From the NCBI RefSeq assembly GCF_964204645.1, contig NC_134031.1:6121001-6185000 (forward strand): 64,000 bases of DNA. The letters are read 5' to 3'. Position numbers and translations under genes: made by a program. This document shows, in pieces, positions 37,801-48,398 of the stretch. The notes beneath the pieces are model-generated. The model worked only from the letters and a program-made list of their open reading frames with translations. It did no database searches and was not told where the DNA came from. The first letter of the stretch is position 1; each line of letters begins with the position of its first letter. The DNA is from Tubulanus polymorphus. Lineage: Eukaryota; Nemertea; Palaeonemertea; Tubulaniformes; Tubulanidae.

Positions 37801-39230
37801 ATATTCAATGACGAAATTTCAACATCCTGAAAAGATCATTTGATAATACCAACCCAGTAATTTATTGTCCCTTCCCATTCAAAACAAAAAAAAAAAAAAC
37901 ATAATATCTCAGGGTCGAGAAAGCCTCAAATCGCATGGAGTGAAAAACTGAAATAAGAAAGTCCTTTGTTAAACCTGACGATTAATGGAACTCCTTAAAA
38001 ACTGGCAGAACCACTGTCACTGAAAACCGCTTCAGAAATTCAGGGGGTCAATTTGAGGGGTCCCACAGAATATCTTATTCAAATATTCTTTTTCTGACTA
38101 GTTATAGGGTCCATTGAAATGTTGGATGGTACATCCCCGTACGAGCACATTGGGCTAGTACCCGGTCCTCTGTTTTGTACATGATGGCAACGAGATATAG
38201 CCCGTAGAAGCCATGATTACACATATGGCTTGGCCTCGGTCAAACTTGACCTGATCAGACCTGAGACAAATTTGTCCTGCGCCTAATAACAGAGCACACG
38301 TAATATCACTTGTTACTGAAATGCTAGGACATGATGACCGCTAATAGTGGGCCCCGTGCCAAAAACTCTCGTGTGTGCGATTGCAGTTTTCTGCCCGACA
38401 TCTGTTTAAGTATGTATACTACTTTTTTTGTTTCTTTTATGCTTTCACCCCCCCATATCTTGATGAGAGCAAAAGGAAATTCAATACAGGTATGTACTTT
38501 TAAACAGCTAGTTGTGCTATTGATATATATATATGCACAACTGGCTGTTTGTGTTGCGTGGGAGTTTTCAATATTGGATATTGACGACAAAATTGGCACC
38601 GAATCAAAAAAATATCTCTATGAAATGCAGCAAACAATGAAACTAGTAAGTAACTAAACCTCAGGCATGGAGGACAATTGAACAAGCAACACTCAAGTCG
38701 GTTCAACCATTGAACTAAGAAAACCTAAAACAAATCTTAATTGAAAGGCAAGGTAACAGACATCTCATATACCGGTGCATAGTTCATCCTTTGAAGATGA
38801 CCATAGTTTCAACTCGGCTGATTGCCCATATATCTCATATAAATATATAGATCAGAATTACCGACTTTTTTTGGGAAGAAATGAAAGTGGATCAGAGTGC
38901 TCGGAATTGGAATTTACAGACTTGACCTGGACCGACGTTAATGGCTACAAAGTTTCTCCCGACGGACTGAAAAAGTAGTTTGAACCGAGGATGAGCCTGC
39001 TAAACGTAGACGGATGAGAACTCCTCAAAGATGACACAGAGAACAGAGAGAATCCTTTCTTCGCGTTAAATCCTTCCGAAAACTACAGACAAAATGGCTA
39101 GTCGATCCCCCGGAACTCCCATCCCGTCAATATTTATTCAGCCCTCGATACCCGAGAAACTTTTATTCGTTTATTTCTTTTTTCACTAACTCAATAATCA
39201 ATAATATCATAAAACATCCCCCGACAATAG

Positions 39231-39269
<39 letters not shown>

Positions 39270-41938
39270 AACAGGTCATAATTGATGAATAATAATAATA
39301 ACAGTAAATATAGCCTGATAAAAATAATGAGAAAGCAGATTTATAAATACGTTTATTATTCGAGAAATCTGTTCTCATCAGGCAAACCGGTAATGAAACA
39401 TGTCGTAATGCGCAACGCCGCCATTTATCTTTATTGCGAAATGACTGAAAATGACGGCAACAAAAAACGAAATAGTAATAGTAGTAATATGCGTATTATA
39501 ATATCCCACCTTAGATCGCGTACTGCCTCTTTATGAGCCTGATACATCTTAACATTATTCATATTAGACTGCCAGTATTTAATGAACCCGGCGTGGTCGG
39601 CGGTCAACATCCACGTGTCGTTGTGACTCCAGATCATCGTCCTTACCGGAGCGTCATGCGCCTGAAATACGCAATCAAAACCATACATTATAAATACGGG
39701 GTCGCTAAAGATCAGTCATTCCTGGATGAATGGAGTTTTCGAGGAGAAAATTTCAAATTTCAAGGAAGCATCTGCACCATTTCCATATTCCAATTAAAGT
39801 TCACTCGTTCAATCAAAACCATACATGATATGGGACATTTCGCTAAACGCAGTCATCCTCCCTTGGCTTAGCTTCTGGTTGGTCCTGCCACACTAGCCTG
39901 AGTGCGCAACTACATGCACAGCGTAGATGAAGTCATTATAAGCCAATCAGAAATCCTGTTTTATTTTAGCTCGGGACAGGTTTTACCATTTTAGTTTATC
40001 CATGAAATTTGCCTCTTGCCTCTTCGCGTTTATACAATGGGCAATCTGATCGGCAATCTGACCGAGTCTAGCGATGCCGTCAGGTTCGAATCCCTGCCGT
40101 GGGAGGATGAAATGGGGTATGATACTGTATCATAGTCAAACGGATTCAACCATGGGGTCCATACTATGTATTAGCTCCTTTCAGAATTTGAGAAAATATC
40201 AAAAATCAAGGACAGGGTCCGTACAGATCAGTCATTCCTAGATATAAGGATTTGTGTTTTCAAGGAGTTTTAAAGGAGAAAATGTTTGCGAAGCATTCGC
40301 ATCACTTCCGTATCCCAATCACAATAGACTCTTCCTCAAGGTTTACATCATGGTGATATCAAGTTTTCTTTTTAATTATTACGATCTATAATTCTTCGAT
40401 ACAATCTATTATAGTTACTCCTACCGGATAACAATTTACCTGTAAAATCGTCTCAAAATTAAATGTAAGGCCACTCCACAATGTGAATTCACCACTCGAT
40501 GCACCAGTCACAAGACGCCGACCTTCAGGAGTCCACTGAAAATTATGAACATTTTCGGCATTTCATTGTATTTCGAAAAATCGAAGAATCAAATTTTTCA
40601 ACTAAACGACTGAATTATCATGCTTACGCATAAAGCAAAAATCGGGCATCTCAGTTTGTTAGTCGAAGTCCGGATGAATTTAGACGTGACGGCATTCATG
40701 TAGTTATCGGTCATACCGAATGGTGGCACCACCTGCGCAAATGAAACGAATAGTTTTATCATCCGTTCAACAATCTCTCCATAACTAGTGCCCAGAGCGA
40801 ACTGATCTCAATCGAGCGCCTAAGTCGAGCTGACAGGAGAGTCAGCCGTATGAAAAGGTTTAGGGTAAAAAAAAAAATTGAAAAGATTACTCAACAACTT
40901 ACATCTGCCTGATAAAGGTAGTCCGGCATCACAGACCTCTGATCTCTATAGTCTCTTTGCCATATACGATTCTACAATTCAAACAGAGATATGATATACA
41001 GATATAAATCCTTGATAACGCCACTGTTGGGACCAATGAAAAACATGGCGTTAAAACGAATTTGGCGTCATAAACAATGGTATTTCCGTTAATTTTCGAG
41101 TTGAATTGGGTGAATTCGTTCTCTAAGAATTTTGGCATGCAATGAAGGATGGTGTTAAAACGGACTATGACTGTAATTAAAGTCCAACCCGTTGCATCCG
41201 GATTTTTATCCAACAATATCCAATTCCGACATTTTTGTTATTTCAGTTTCACTAAAGATCGGTCATTCCTGGTTATAGTTATAAGCAGTTTTTCAAGGAG
41301 AAAACTTCAAATTTCAAGGAAGTGTTCACGTCCCGATTACTGTAGACACCTCCTGAATCGGTACTGTTTATCTCAGTTATCTCGGATGGTTTAGTGAGCA
41401 ATTTTTATCCTACTAACTTTACTTAACTCGATTTCTAAAATTTGCTTACCGCCTAAATGGGTAAAATATATCTTGATCCCAACAGTACCAATTTAGCAGT
41501 AGTTTATTAATACAGTACAACTACAAACATTTCAAACATTTCTCGAAATTGAAGGAGTTTTGGGCTTTTTTCTCGGATCGACTCTAATACCCTTCATTAC
41601 AGGCGTTTTGGGACGAATAAAAGAAGTCCTACCTCTAAATGCCGTAAAATCGGTGCGTTATAATCGACGGTTTTCCGGTAAACCGCTTTACGCATTTGTT
41701 TGCCGTTAAAAGCCGCGTTGACGTTTCCGCTGAAGCCCTGCTGTTGTTTGAAAGGGATGAATCGTTGGTGACTTCCGGCGGGACTGTGTTGGTGAAATCG
41801 CGGCATGTGGAAGAACCGCGGCCCTCCTCCGCCCGCCGGGCCTCCGCCGTGGTGATGCGGCGGTTGGTACGGGGCGTGAAATCGAGGCCCGCCCCCGGCC
41901 GGAGGCATCTGCTGCATCGGAATATCGACTAATGCCAT
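25894..41938 (-). CDS. WDR33: WDR33, CPSF/mPSF scaffold for mRNA 3'-end processing
   Basis: Sixteen coding exons, all phase-compatible, give 967 residues: 41938..41633, 40971..40903, 40732..40628, 40535..40440, 39661..39510, 36277..36180, 34427..34301, 33498..33344, 32689..32611, 31053..30943, 30179..30085, 29995..29927, 28870..28616, 28060..28047, 27562..27223, 26726..25894. The N-terminus has RFFHMPRF and [18 protein letters not shown]33 hallmarks. WD40 repeats span about 125-450 ([64 protein letters not shown]). HIPGM and SIPGL motifs follow, then a polyQ/Met-Pro region (exon 15) and an Arg/Asp then RGG-rich tail (last exon). WDR33 with CPSF30 reads AAUAAA in the nucleus (known). An acceptor abuts the ATG, so the 5' UTR exon is upstream. 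The human protein (~1336 aa) is longer through a collagen-like segment not seen here. Confidence 0.96.
26788..27060. mobile_element. hAT-like MITE, CAGGGTGGCCA family (WDR33 intron 15)
   Basis: Starts CAGGGTGGCCACTTTC and ends GGCCACCCTG; CAGAT flanks both sides. The interior consists of runs such as CCTGAGTTTTCC and CCTTAGTTTTTCAGG. Related internal sequence appears at about 28940-29270, and a right terminus at about 61605-61617. Confidence 0.7.
29278..29487. mobile_element. Degraded fold-back element (relative of 4834-5190)
   Basis: GAGAATCCCACAATAAAG...AAAATGTTTCCTTGAGCT on the left and CTTTATTGTAGGATTCTC on the right are inverted. CTAATAGTCATGTTCAGGAAT matches the arm of the 4834 element, and ACACGGATATTGTGTTTTAT continues its outer part. 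It lies in a WDR33 intron. Confidence 0.6.
29688..29828. mobile_element. TTAA (piggyBac-like) MITE, internally deleted copy
   Basis: TTAA-CCCCTTCAGTGC at left and AAAAGGG-CTAA at right; the central third of the family consensus is missing. WDR33 intron. Confidence 0.65.
30420..30600. mobile_element. Degraded fold-back half-element
   Basis: Contains CTCAGTATTCCTGGTGATG, TATAGTCCAAAAGTCGAAT, GCTTAAAGGAAAC and GTGTGGGATTCTTA in the same order as the right half of the 4834-5190 element. WDR33 intron. Confidence 0.55.
31621..31869 (-). pseudogene. Possible transposase/TTF-type zinc-finger remnant
   Basis: A minus-strand open frame in a WDR33 intron contains [19 protein letters not shown], reminiscent of the N-terminal segment ahead of the TTF-type finger in hAT-derived and ZMYM-like proteins. 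It stops soon afterwards without the expected Cys/His pattern. It is likely a decayed fragment; similarity is judged by eye and is weak. Confidence 0.25.
31928..32034. repeat. Short interstitial TTAGGG-like tract
   Basis: Degenerate runs such as AGTTAGGGTTAGGG and GGTTAGGGTTAGG interspersed with AGAGGGTCCAGAG and AGAGGCTCCAGAG. It resembles telomere repeat but is short and imperfect. WDR33 intron. Confidence 0.6.
32938..33216. mobile_element. TTAA (piggyBac-like) MITE, older copy
   Basis: Runs from TTTCAGTGC to CATTGAAAGGG with the family interior (AAGATGGCAGCACCTGTC, ATACACCGCACCGTGGTGT). Terminal CCC and TTAA are eroded at the left. WDR33 intron. Confidence 0.7.
34024..34201. mobile_element. 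pogo/Tigger-like MITE (CAGTGGAACCCCGTTATAAC)
   Basis: The left end CAGTGGAACCCCGTTATAAC is inverted at the right as GTAACAAGGTTCCAC. The interior has TATAACGA/TTATCAGTTAT-type words. A second copy is at 49621-49794. WDR33 intron. Confidence 0.65.
34771..35055. mobile_element. 3-bp TSD family, copy 4
   Basis: Starts AGTTGCGATCGCACGG, ends GTGTGAACGCGACT, flanked by ATA on both sides. A ~35-bp segment (GGCCTGGTCTG...TGTTTGGCACCCATGT) is tandemly duplicated inside. WDR33 intron. Confidence 0.8.
35299..35390. repeat. 23-bp tandem repeat, four units
   Basis: The unit TCATTTAACCTATTGGTAC plus ATGG is repeated four times head to tail with few substitutions. WDR33 intron. Confidence 0.9.
35498..35575. 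repeat. ~40-bp tandem duplication
   Basis: AAGTCTTGTGGGTCATTT followed by ATGA(G/A)GTTACT..AAGTAT occurs twice in a row. Confidence 0.75.
35748..35876. mobile_element. Short GGGCCAG MITE, copy 2
   Basis: GGGGCCAGTTGCTCTAAAG...GTTGGTTAGAATT at left and ACAAACTTTTGAGCGACTGCCCC at right; same ~128-bp family as 25246-25373. WDR33 intron. Confidence 0.7.
36590..36747. mobile_element. TA-flanked pogo/Tc1-like MITE
   Basis: CAGTAGAACTCAC at left and GTGAGTTTTACTG at right, each bordered by TA. The interior carries GATCCGGAT and GCGGATCC words. WDR33 intron. Confidence 0.75.
36988..37579. mobile_element. TA-flanked element with a nested CAGGGCTGCCAAC insertion
   Basis: CAGTCAAACCCTCTTAATCC at left and GAATTAAGCGCGTTTGACTG at right, bordered by TA. 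A second element type begins inside at 37228 (CAGGGCTGCCAACCGCTG), the same terminus as the element at 60171. No coding capacity. WDR33 intron. Confidence 0.65.
38209..38387. mobile_element. 3-bp TSD family, copy 5 (short)
   Basis: AGCCATGATTACACAT at left and GTGTGCGATTGCAGT at right. Contains GCTTGGCCTCGGTC and GGGCCCCGTGCCAAAA but lacks the family's middle block. WDR33 intron. Confidence 0.6.
39227..39302. repeat. (TAA)n microsatellite, imperfect
   Basis: Runs of TAA/ATA trinucleotides with a short GTCATAATTGATG interruption. WDR33 intron. Confidence 0.85.
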
Positions 41939-42480
41939 CTGTATATTCGGTAACAGTCTTTAATATTTCGAACGAAAATGATAAATTCTACCTAGAAAAT
42001 GAAAGAAAGAAAAACTAGTGTAGGTCAAGTTCAGTTATGCCTACGTCACTTTTCCAAAGACGACTTTTTGGCAATCCATCAATCAATACAGTGTAGATAA
42101 TAAAATGGATCTGTTTTTAAGTTTATCTGCCCATCTTAGAATCCTCTCAAGATCAGTTGATTTGATAAACACATAAGGTTGAGTTAGAGATAACCAAAAG
42201 GGACACCTAGACTGCAATTACTCTATCATGCTAATTACACTCATCTTGAGAATTTGCTAGTCACACTTTCAATCTAGTCAAACTACCCAAAGAATTGTTA
42301 CCTTTACATCGAACCCTCAAATTCTACCAAAAATGAAACAATTACGTGAACCCTTACTGTTGGATACTTCATCCTCAGGCTCCCTACATATCTTAAGCAG
42401 AAAATTTCAAGTTTTGAAGAAGCATCTGCATCACTTTCATATCCCAATTACTGATATCCTAGTACTGTACATTTTGGTAA
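39712..42480. repeat. Four copies of one ~110-bp repeat in consecutive WDR33 introns
   Basis: The copies at about 39712-39830, 40222-40340, 41255-41360 and 42390-42480 share the order GATC(A/G)GTCATTCCT, CAAGGAG, AAATTTCAA...GGAAG and ATCCCAATTACNNTAGAC. A fifth related word, GAAATTGAAGGAGTTTTGGG, lies near 41548 and again near 42637. They do not overlap the exons. The family ends are unclear. Confidence 0.6.
40040..40102 (+). repeat. tRNA-like fragment with intact B box (SINE relic)
   Basis: The RNA polymerase III B-box consensus GGTTCGAATCC is intact near 40083 with a plausible T-arm (CAGG...CCTG) around it. No full cloverleaf or acceptor stem could be built, so this looks like a tRNA-derived SINE head rather than a gene. 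Confidence 0.35.
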
Positions 42481-44221
42481 ACTATTAATTCAGCGGTATT
42501 ATAAGCAAATTTTTATAGTTTACAGTACCATTGGTTTCCTAATTCAGTACACTGCCTATAGATAAAAATATTACCCAACAGTACCAAATGAGGAGTAGAA
42601 AATTTCTAATTGCCTTCTCCTCGTTAAATTGAAGGAGTTTGGGGCATTTTCGTACACAAAAGGAGTAAGTTTCAAAGCACCTTTGAAAGCATTTTCCATT
42701 TACTTTTAGGAGTTTTACACGAATCAAGGAGTTGTAGGGGACCCGGGGGACTGCACTTTTCTAGCCGTTGTGTCCCTTGACTTATGTTTGTATAACCTTA
42801 CTTATATAGACACTTATATAACATTACCATTAATTAACATTTTTTGACGCCTTATAAAACGTTACCATTATGAAACCTAAACAATGCTAACCATTCAGCC
42901 GTAAATCGATGTGCAAAACGTCACAGGTCTATGTGTACACAAACAAGCTATCTGGCAAAATATTATTGACATAGATGTAGAATGGCTTCCTGTGATTATA
43001 TAATGACCTATATTTGAACGTCGAAATGTTATATTGCATTGAATATCATTAGAAGACGTATTGTGATAGTAAAGGATGTATGATTATATCAGAAGCGGCA
43101 GGCATAAATAGAAATGATAAGTAAATCGGATTATTCGGTTAAATGGCGGATGTATACACGATTTGGAAGTCTTATATAAAAGTCAGACCCTGACATGGGG
43201 ATGCTAGTGGAATGACGAAGCTATCTACGATCTGAGTAGGGCCGGCGTGAATTTCATCGGCGGCTACAAGCGGTCTATATAAAAACGTGTTAACATATAA
43301 TTTCAATATTCAAATGTTTTAGAAAATATGTTCGATATAAGGGGTATGCAAGTTTCATGAGATTAGCAATTTATAATAGCATAGCTGTCATATACGGCTC
43401 CGCGTCCATTGATGGCATGTGTATAAGGTGACAATTCAATTCAATACTTTATTGATCATTATAACATTGAAATTCCGGGATAAAATTTAAAAAACTTACA
43501 AATCTTAAAATAAGAAAATACAAAATACAAGACACACGGTTAATTCATACAGAATAACATGAATAAGTTCTTTAAATGACAATGTCTACTTCAACCCAGA
43601 CTCAAGTCTAGGATATCGAGTGACAGCCAAACCGGGCCCCAGGACCGGGCCGGCTGGCTACACGATATGCTCAACGTCATGACGAAGCAAACATCCAAAG
43701 AACTCTTTCTTCAACCATTGAGGTAATGAGGTTGCAAACCAGCTTAGAGGCAAAAGTGAATCGAAGTCGGTCACAAGTTGACAATTTTTTTAAAATTAGA
43801 CCAGTTGAAGACTGTATCATCTACCCAATCGCCAAATCTCATAATTCCCCAAATTTCTTATAACTTCGATTTCAAATTTGCAATTCCACATTAGCTTCTC
43901 CCAGAAATTCTACATTTTTTCGCAGGCTTCAAATAATTTATTTAAGTTAATTTTCTTGTTTATCATTACACTACAACACCACATAGTAGAAAAATGACCT
44001 AAACTGCAGTTAGACCCCTGACCATACTTTTACACTAATGTTAAGTAAAATTCTTTGGCACGCTTTAATAATTCCCTCTTCTTCAAATAAACTTTGTGAA
44101 TTGAAATTGAATTTATTCGACTCGTCCAGCCAGTTTCACAAAAGACGGAATACTCGATTGAATCGGGCCATAAATACACGAATACATTATCAAACAGCGA
44201 GATTAACATTTTCATACTTAC

Positions 44222-44330
44222 GTCGACCGTTAAATAAACCGTTAAGCGTATGGACTAACTGGTGAAATACGCGTTAAATGTTCATATTTCCAAGTTGGAA
44301 TCCTCGCATACTCGACAAGGCGTCAGCCAT
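44222..44330 (-). other. Predicted WDR33 5' UTR exon with a short upstream ORF
   Basis: On the minus strand, GGTCGAC|GTAAGTATG is a consensus donor at 44222/44221, and the WDR33 coding exon starts directly after an acceptor (ATATACAG at 41939), so an upstream noncoding exon is required. The right edge is not defined; it is set at an AAAATGGCTGAC motif (YY1-like). That ATG at 44330 opens an 18-codon upstream ORF ending before the donor, which could dampen translation if transcribed. Confidence 0.5.
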
Positions 44331-44861
44331 TTTGAATTCGTTGAAAATGGAAGCGCAAGAATTGTTAATTCAGCAAATGAACTGGCGAAGCGATTACGGT
44401 AAATGAAACTAAAGTATGAACTGCATCGATTCCTGAAAGAAAGTACTCTATATGAAATACGTTTAAATTCTACTTAAAATGAATGGAATTGGATTCTATG
44501 TATATCTAATCATACCACGTTTCATGTAACGGTTTCCGCTGGTGTCTAATAAGGCGTTGAAAGCCTGTGACGGCGCATTCTACTGTCCCTCCCCGAAAAA
44601 CGAGCAATAAAAATATTTTTGTCGGTTTTTCCGGCATTAAACCTCTGAAATAAATTTATATCCGCTCATCACCTGTTTAACAAAAAAACCTACACCCAGT
44701 GCAAACCCGAGGAAATCTTCAGTTCTGTTCGTTGAGGCAGTTGATATGAAATCGTCCACTTAACAAACAAACATTTCCTGCTGATCGAACGGCAGATTTT
44801 TTTCAAACCTTCCCAGCGACTTCTTATTGTTTTAAACAGTTCATAATCTACCATTAATAAG
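44331..44861. promoter_or_regulatory. Shared WDR33 / SSU72 intergenic promoter region
   Basis: The two genes diverge from here: the WDR33 5' UTR exon lies to the left and the SSU72 start codon is at 44862. No TATA box is obvious. Near the left edge are the overlapping AAAATGGC (minus) and GAAAATGG (plus) motifs. The plus-strand ATG at 44347 begins 17 codons followed by a GTAAAT donor, possibly an SSU72 leader exon that could join the AACAG acceptor at 44839. Confidence 0.5.
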
Positions 44862-47800
44862 ATGCCGCAGAAAATCTCATTTGCTGTGGTGTGCTCTTCT
44901 AATCAGAACAGAAGTATGGAGACCCATAATATCTTGAGGTAGGCTTTTAGTTTGCCTTACCGTTAGCCCATTCAATAGAAACCCTTTAATGATGCCGTTA
45001 TTTCGCAGACCAAAAGGCCTACCCTCTTGGTTAAGGGCAAGGAAGTTTGACTAAAAAGTTGCATTCAGGCCGGCAATTTCCAACAAGAGGATGACTGCAG
45101 ATTCACAATGATTATTCTTGACAAAACGGGCAACACCAATTGGACGCCCGAGCATCGTGGCTCCCCGAAATTGCTAATGCGACCCTCAATTAATTTCTAA
45201 ACAGAAACAAACATGTCTGCAGTCGCAACACATGTAAAACCACGGTTAACAACAGTAAATGTATTGAAACATCTGCAGTCAACATTTTATTTATCAGCAG
45301 GGGATAGTTGCTCAAAAGTTGGTTAAAGATAAATACCATAGTAACAATGAACTTTTAATTTTCACTATGCCAACTATCCTCTGGTTAACTCTAACCAACT
45401 GTTGAGCAACTGGCCCGAGAACTGTGAGAAGTATACTACGACCCTTGTCGTAATCGGCGCTCGTCACACCAATCTAGGTTAAATGAACCTATGTTTTGGG
45501 TACATTCGGTGACATAGCCTTCTCGAATTATACTCTGAAACTTTCTGATAGTTCTAATCTAATGGAATACACATCTTTAGATTCACCGCAGTTCAAGACA
45601 CTTAAAAAGTCAATTGTTCCAGTCCTGTGGGGCACATAAGAACTGTTTCTTAATACAATTTTTGTGCTATAGTACTATTATTAACATCTGGATGTATTTC
45701 ATTTCAGTAAGCGTGGGTTCAAGGTGCGATCTTTCGGATCCGGAAATCAAGTGAAACTACCCGGGCCAACTTTCGACAAACCGAATATTTACGATTTCAA
45801 CACGAGTTACGAAGAAATGTACAGAGACCTTATGAAAAAAGATAACAATTTGTATCCTTTTTGTAATCGATCACATTGGCCTCTCCCCCAACCCAATAGT
45901 CTTTGATGATTCAAGCTAGACCATTTACATAATTGATATTCTATCGCAATGTTCATACAACCTTCGGGTTGTGACCATTCATTTATTAGGTACGTATGAA
46001 ATTCTTATTTTTTTTTCAATCCCCCTGTATCTATGTAAGATACGTTCATTTAGAGCCCAGTCCTATGTATATACGTAAGAAAAAATGTATATTGTTACCT
46101 TTAAAATGAACTTGTTAATTTTATATCTTCAAACGGACATGCTTCCGTGAGACCCTTATTCTTGTACCGTCTGTCTGTGCGTCAGTCTTTCAGCTACTTA
46201 GCTTCGTTAATAGTGGGTCAATCTTGATGAAACTTGGGTACAATGTTAGTATGGGGCTCTAGTTGCACAGTGGCCGAACTAGGCCGGCACTTAAACAGTT
46301 TTTCATGATTTTAAGGATGACCTCGTAACTGAGGAATAGGGTTGAAATTCAAAATCAATTTTTCGATGAAATTTAGCTATTTGGCCTTATATACAGCATG
46401 GCTGAAATGCAATGGGAACTAACGCATGGGAATTTCAGAGTTCAAACCTTTTTCTCCCTGGGGAGAACTAACATCTGAGCAGCTGATAGGTGCTCGGGAG
46501 TCATTTATCAGACCGGGTACCCATTTTCTCCTGGGTGGAGCGAGGCAATGAGGATAAGTGTCTTGCCTTGGGACACTGCAGTAATGTACGGGGTTCGCTA
46601 TAACCATCAGTGTGCTTAAAAGCTGGAGGAAAAATCTTTCCATTTCATTCATGGAAATGACTAAATCATCAGAGATTAGAATTTAGCTTTTGGCCTAGCC
46701 GAAATGCAATGGAAACTAACACGTGGTAATTTCAGAGTTTGAACCCGAGTCAGCCTGTGTATTAATGTGTGTTTTATTGTACTTAACTGCCCGTCGCAGA
46801 TATACGCAAAACGGTATGCTACATATGTTGGACAGGAACCGAAGAATAAAAACTTGCCCCGAACGATTTCAAGGCTGTCAGGAAAGATTCAACGTTATTT
46901 TAACATGCGAGGAACGAGTGTTCGATCAGGTTTTAGAAGGTTCGTATCGAATGTGTTGACGATGTCTCGATACACATTTTCGCCAATCAACAAGTTCGAC
47001 TTTTTACCAAATCCTACAAATTCTGGGGCCACTTGATCTTAAGTCATCTTAGTGGATATCTTTATGTGCACAGCTTTAAAGCTTGTCCCTCTCCGTATTG
47101 TGAACCAATTGTCTTGTACAGTATTTTGTTGATTATAAAATTTTTGTGGAGAAAATATCATGTCTATTATACCTATCGTACTGATGATGGCTAATAGTAT
47201 ATTCATCGCTCATGGATATTGTGTTTCTTCTCGACCTGTATATCTATACTCCAACAGCATGGTAATAAATAGTTAACCAGAATATACCATTGGCAAATAA
47301 TGGGCAGGTCCAAGAGGGTTCATTATTTCTACCCTTCCTGGATAAGAGGGTAAAAAATGTAATATGTAATGTCTTTTATTGATATTGTTTATCAGCTTCA
47401 CACATTGCTAAAGTTTTAAAATCCATGAATTACTCAAAAATGTACTAATGTACCCACCATAGAAACTTCTACTTATTATAGCCCTATCAATACACCCTCA
47501 GAACGCCAAATTCTAAAATTTTCCTTTTGAATCAATGTGTGTAGTTAAATTCCTAGGTCCCAATGATTTTACTTGATTATATTTTGACAGATTTGGAAAG
47601 CCGAGAAGTGCCTTCCGATGGAAGTGGTGTATACGCTCACATAATCAACATGGATATTATAGACAATCCTGAAGACGCGACGATCGGAGCCTTTCTACTC
47701 TACGATTTATGTACAGTGGTAAGTATTCTAAGACTTACGTAAAATATGAAATTTAGGCTAAAAATATTGATACCTTGCTCTGCATAGCTTAAAAGTTGAC

Positions 47801-48398
47801 CCGGCTGGCCACCTATGTAGGCCTACCATGTACATTACTATTTTTTAAAGATCTTGATCAATTTTACCATAACAGACCCGGCAGCTATAGAAATGAACTG
47901 ATTACATATATCAGGGGTTGACTGTAGTTTAAACGATCACAGTGGCTAAAATGAAATGAAAAAAAATTTCTGTGAATCAGCTTAGAATATTATTTTTCGA
48001 CTCATCATTATTCTGGGAAGTGAGGTTCTTTCTGTGGTTCCATCCCACATCGTATAATTCCCCAGTCAGATATTCATGACGCAATTTTGAAAAGACGCTT
48101 CTAAAAGCGTTATCATTTCATGATGGCGACTCGTGTATGTTTGATACCCAAAGGTCTTAGTCCCACTAACAACCTTGTCCGACCATAACTTTTTCATACT
48201 TTTAGTTGAAAATTTCTCATTCATGGCAACCGAATTTCTGACTCTGTATTTCGAAAAATGAATCAGAAGGGAATGATCATTTCTATCGTTTTCCAGCTCG
48301 AAGACGCTGATGATTATGAGAACGACATGGACGAAATACTACAGGAATTCGAAACGCAGTGTAATCGAACAATTTTACACTCGGTGAAATATTACTGA
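44862..48398 (+). CDS. SSU72: SSU72, RNA polymerase II CTD phosphatase
   Basis: Five exons (44862..44938, 45708..45851, 46800..46939, 47591..47718, 48297..48398) give 196 residues, close to the usual 194. The phosphatase loop CSSNQNRS (C11 nucleophile, R17) opens the protein; NILSKRGFKVRSFG, VKLPGP and KPNIYDF follow, then YTQNGMLHMLDRN, ILTCEERVFDQV and NMDIIDNPEDATIGAF, which holds the candidate acid aspartates D142/D145. SSU72 removes phosphate from Ser5 (and Ser7) of the Pol II CTD and binds symplekin in the 3'-end processing machinery (known). Splice sites are canonical and phases agree. It is divergent from WDR33, another 3'-end factor. Nothing looks broken. Confidence 0.96.
45301..45416. 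mobile_element. Short GGGCCAG MITE, copy 3 (SSU72 intron 1)
   Basis: GGGATAGTTGCTCAAAAGTTGG at left, split here as GGGATAGTTG and CTCAAAAGTTGG, and CTGTTGAGCAACTGGCCC at right. Same middle palindrome as copy 1. Confidence 0.7.
46430..46665. repeat. Dispersed repeat, copy in SSU72 intron 2
   Basis: Contains GCTCGGGAGTCATTTATCAG, TTCTCCTGGGTGGAGCGAGG, GTCTTGCCTTGGGACAC and CATTTCATTCATGGAAATGA. Part of the same order recurs at 52640-52790. The GGGTGGAGCGAGGCAATGAGG / CTTGCC..GGACAC block looks like a conserved SINE-type body. No A or B box seen. Confidence 0.55.

Noticed and set aside
38775-38978. 67-codon plus-strand open frame ([20 protein letters not shown])
   Set aside because: It reads somewhat protein-like but is isolated in a WDR33 intron, lacks CpG codons and has no good splice sites.
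40040-40102. tRNA gene
   Set aside because: The B box is perfect, but no acceptor stem, anticodon arm or proper A box could be fitted; a SINE relic is more likely.
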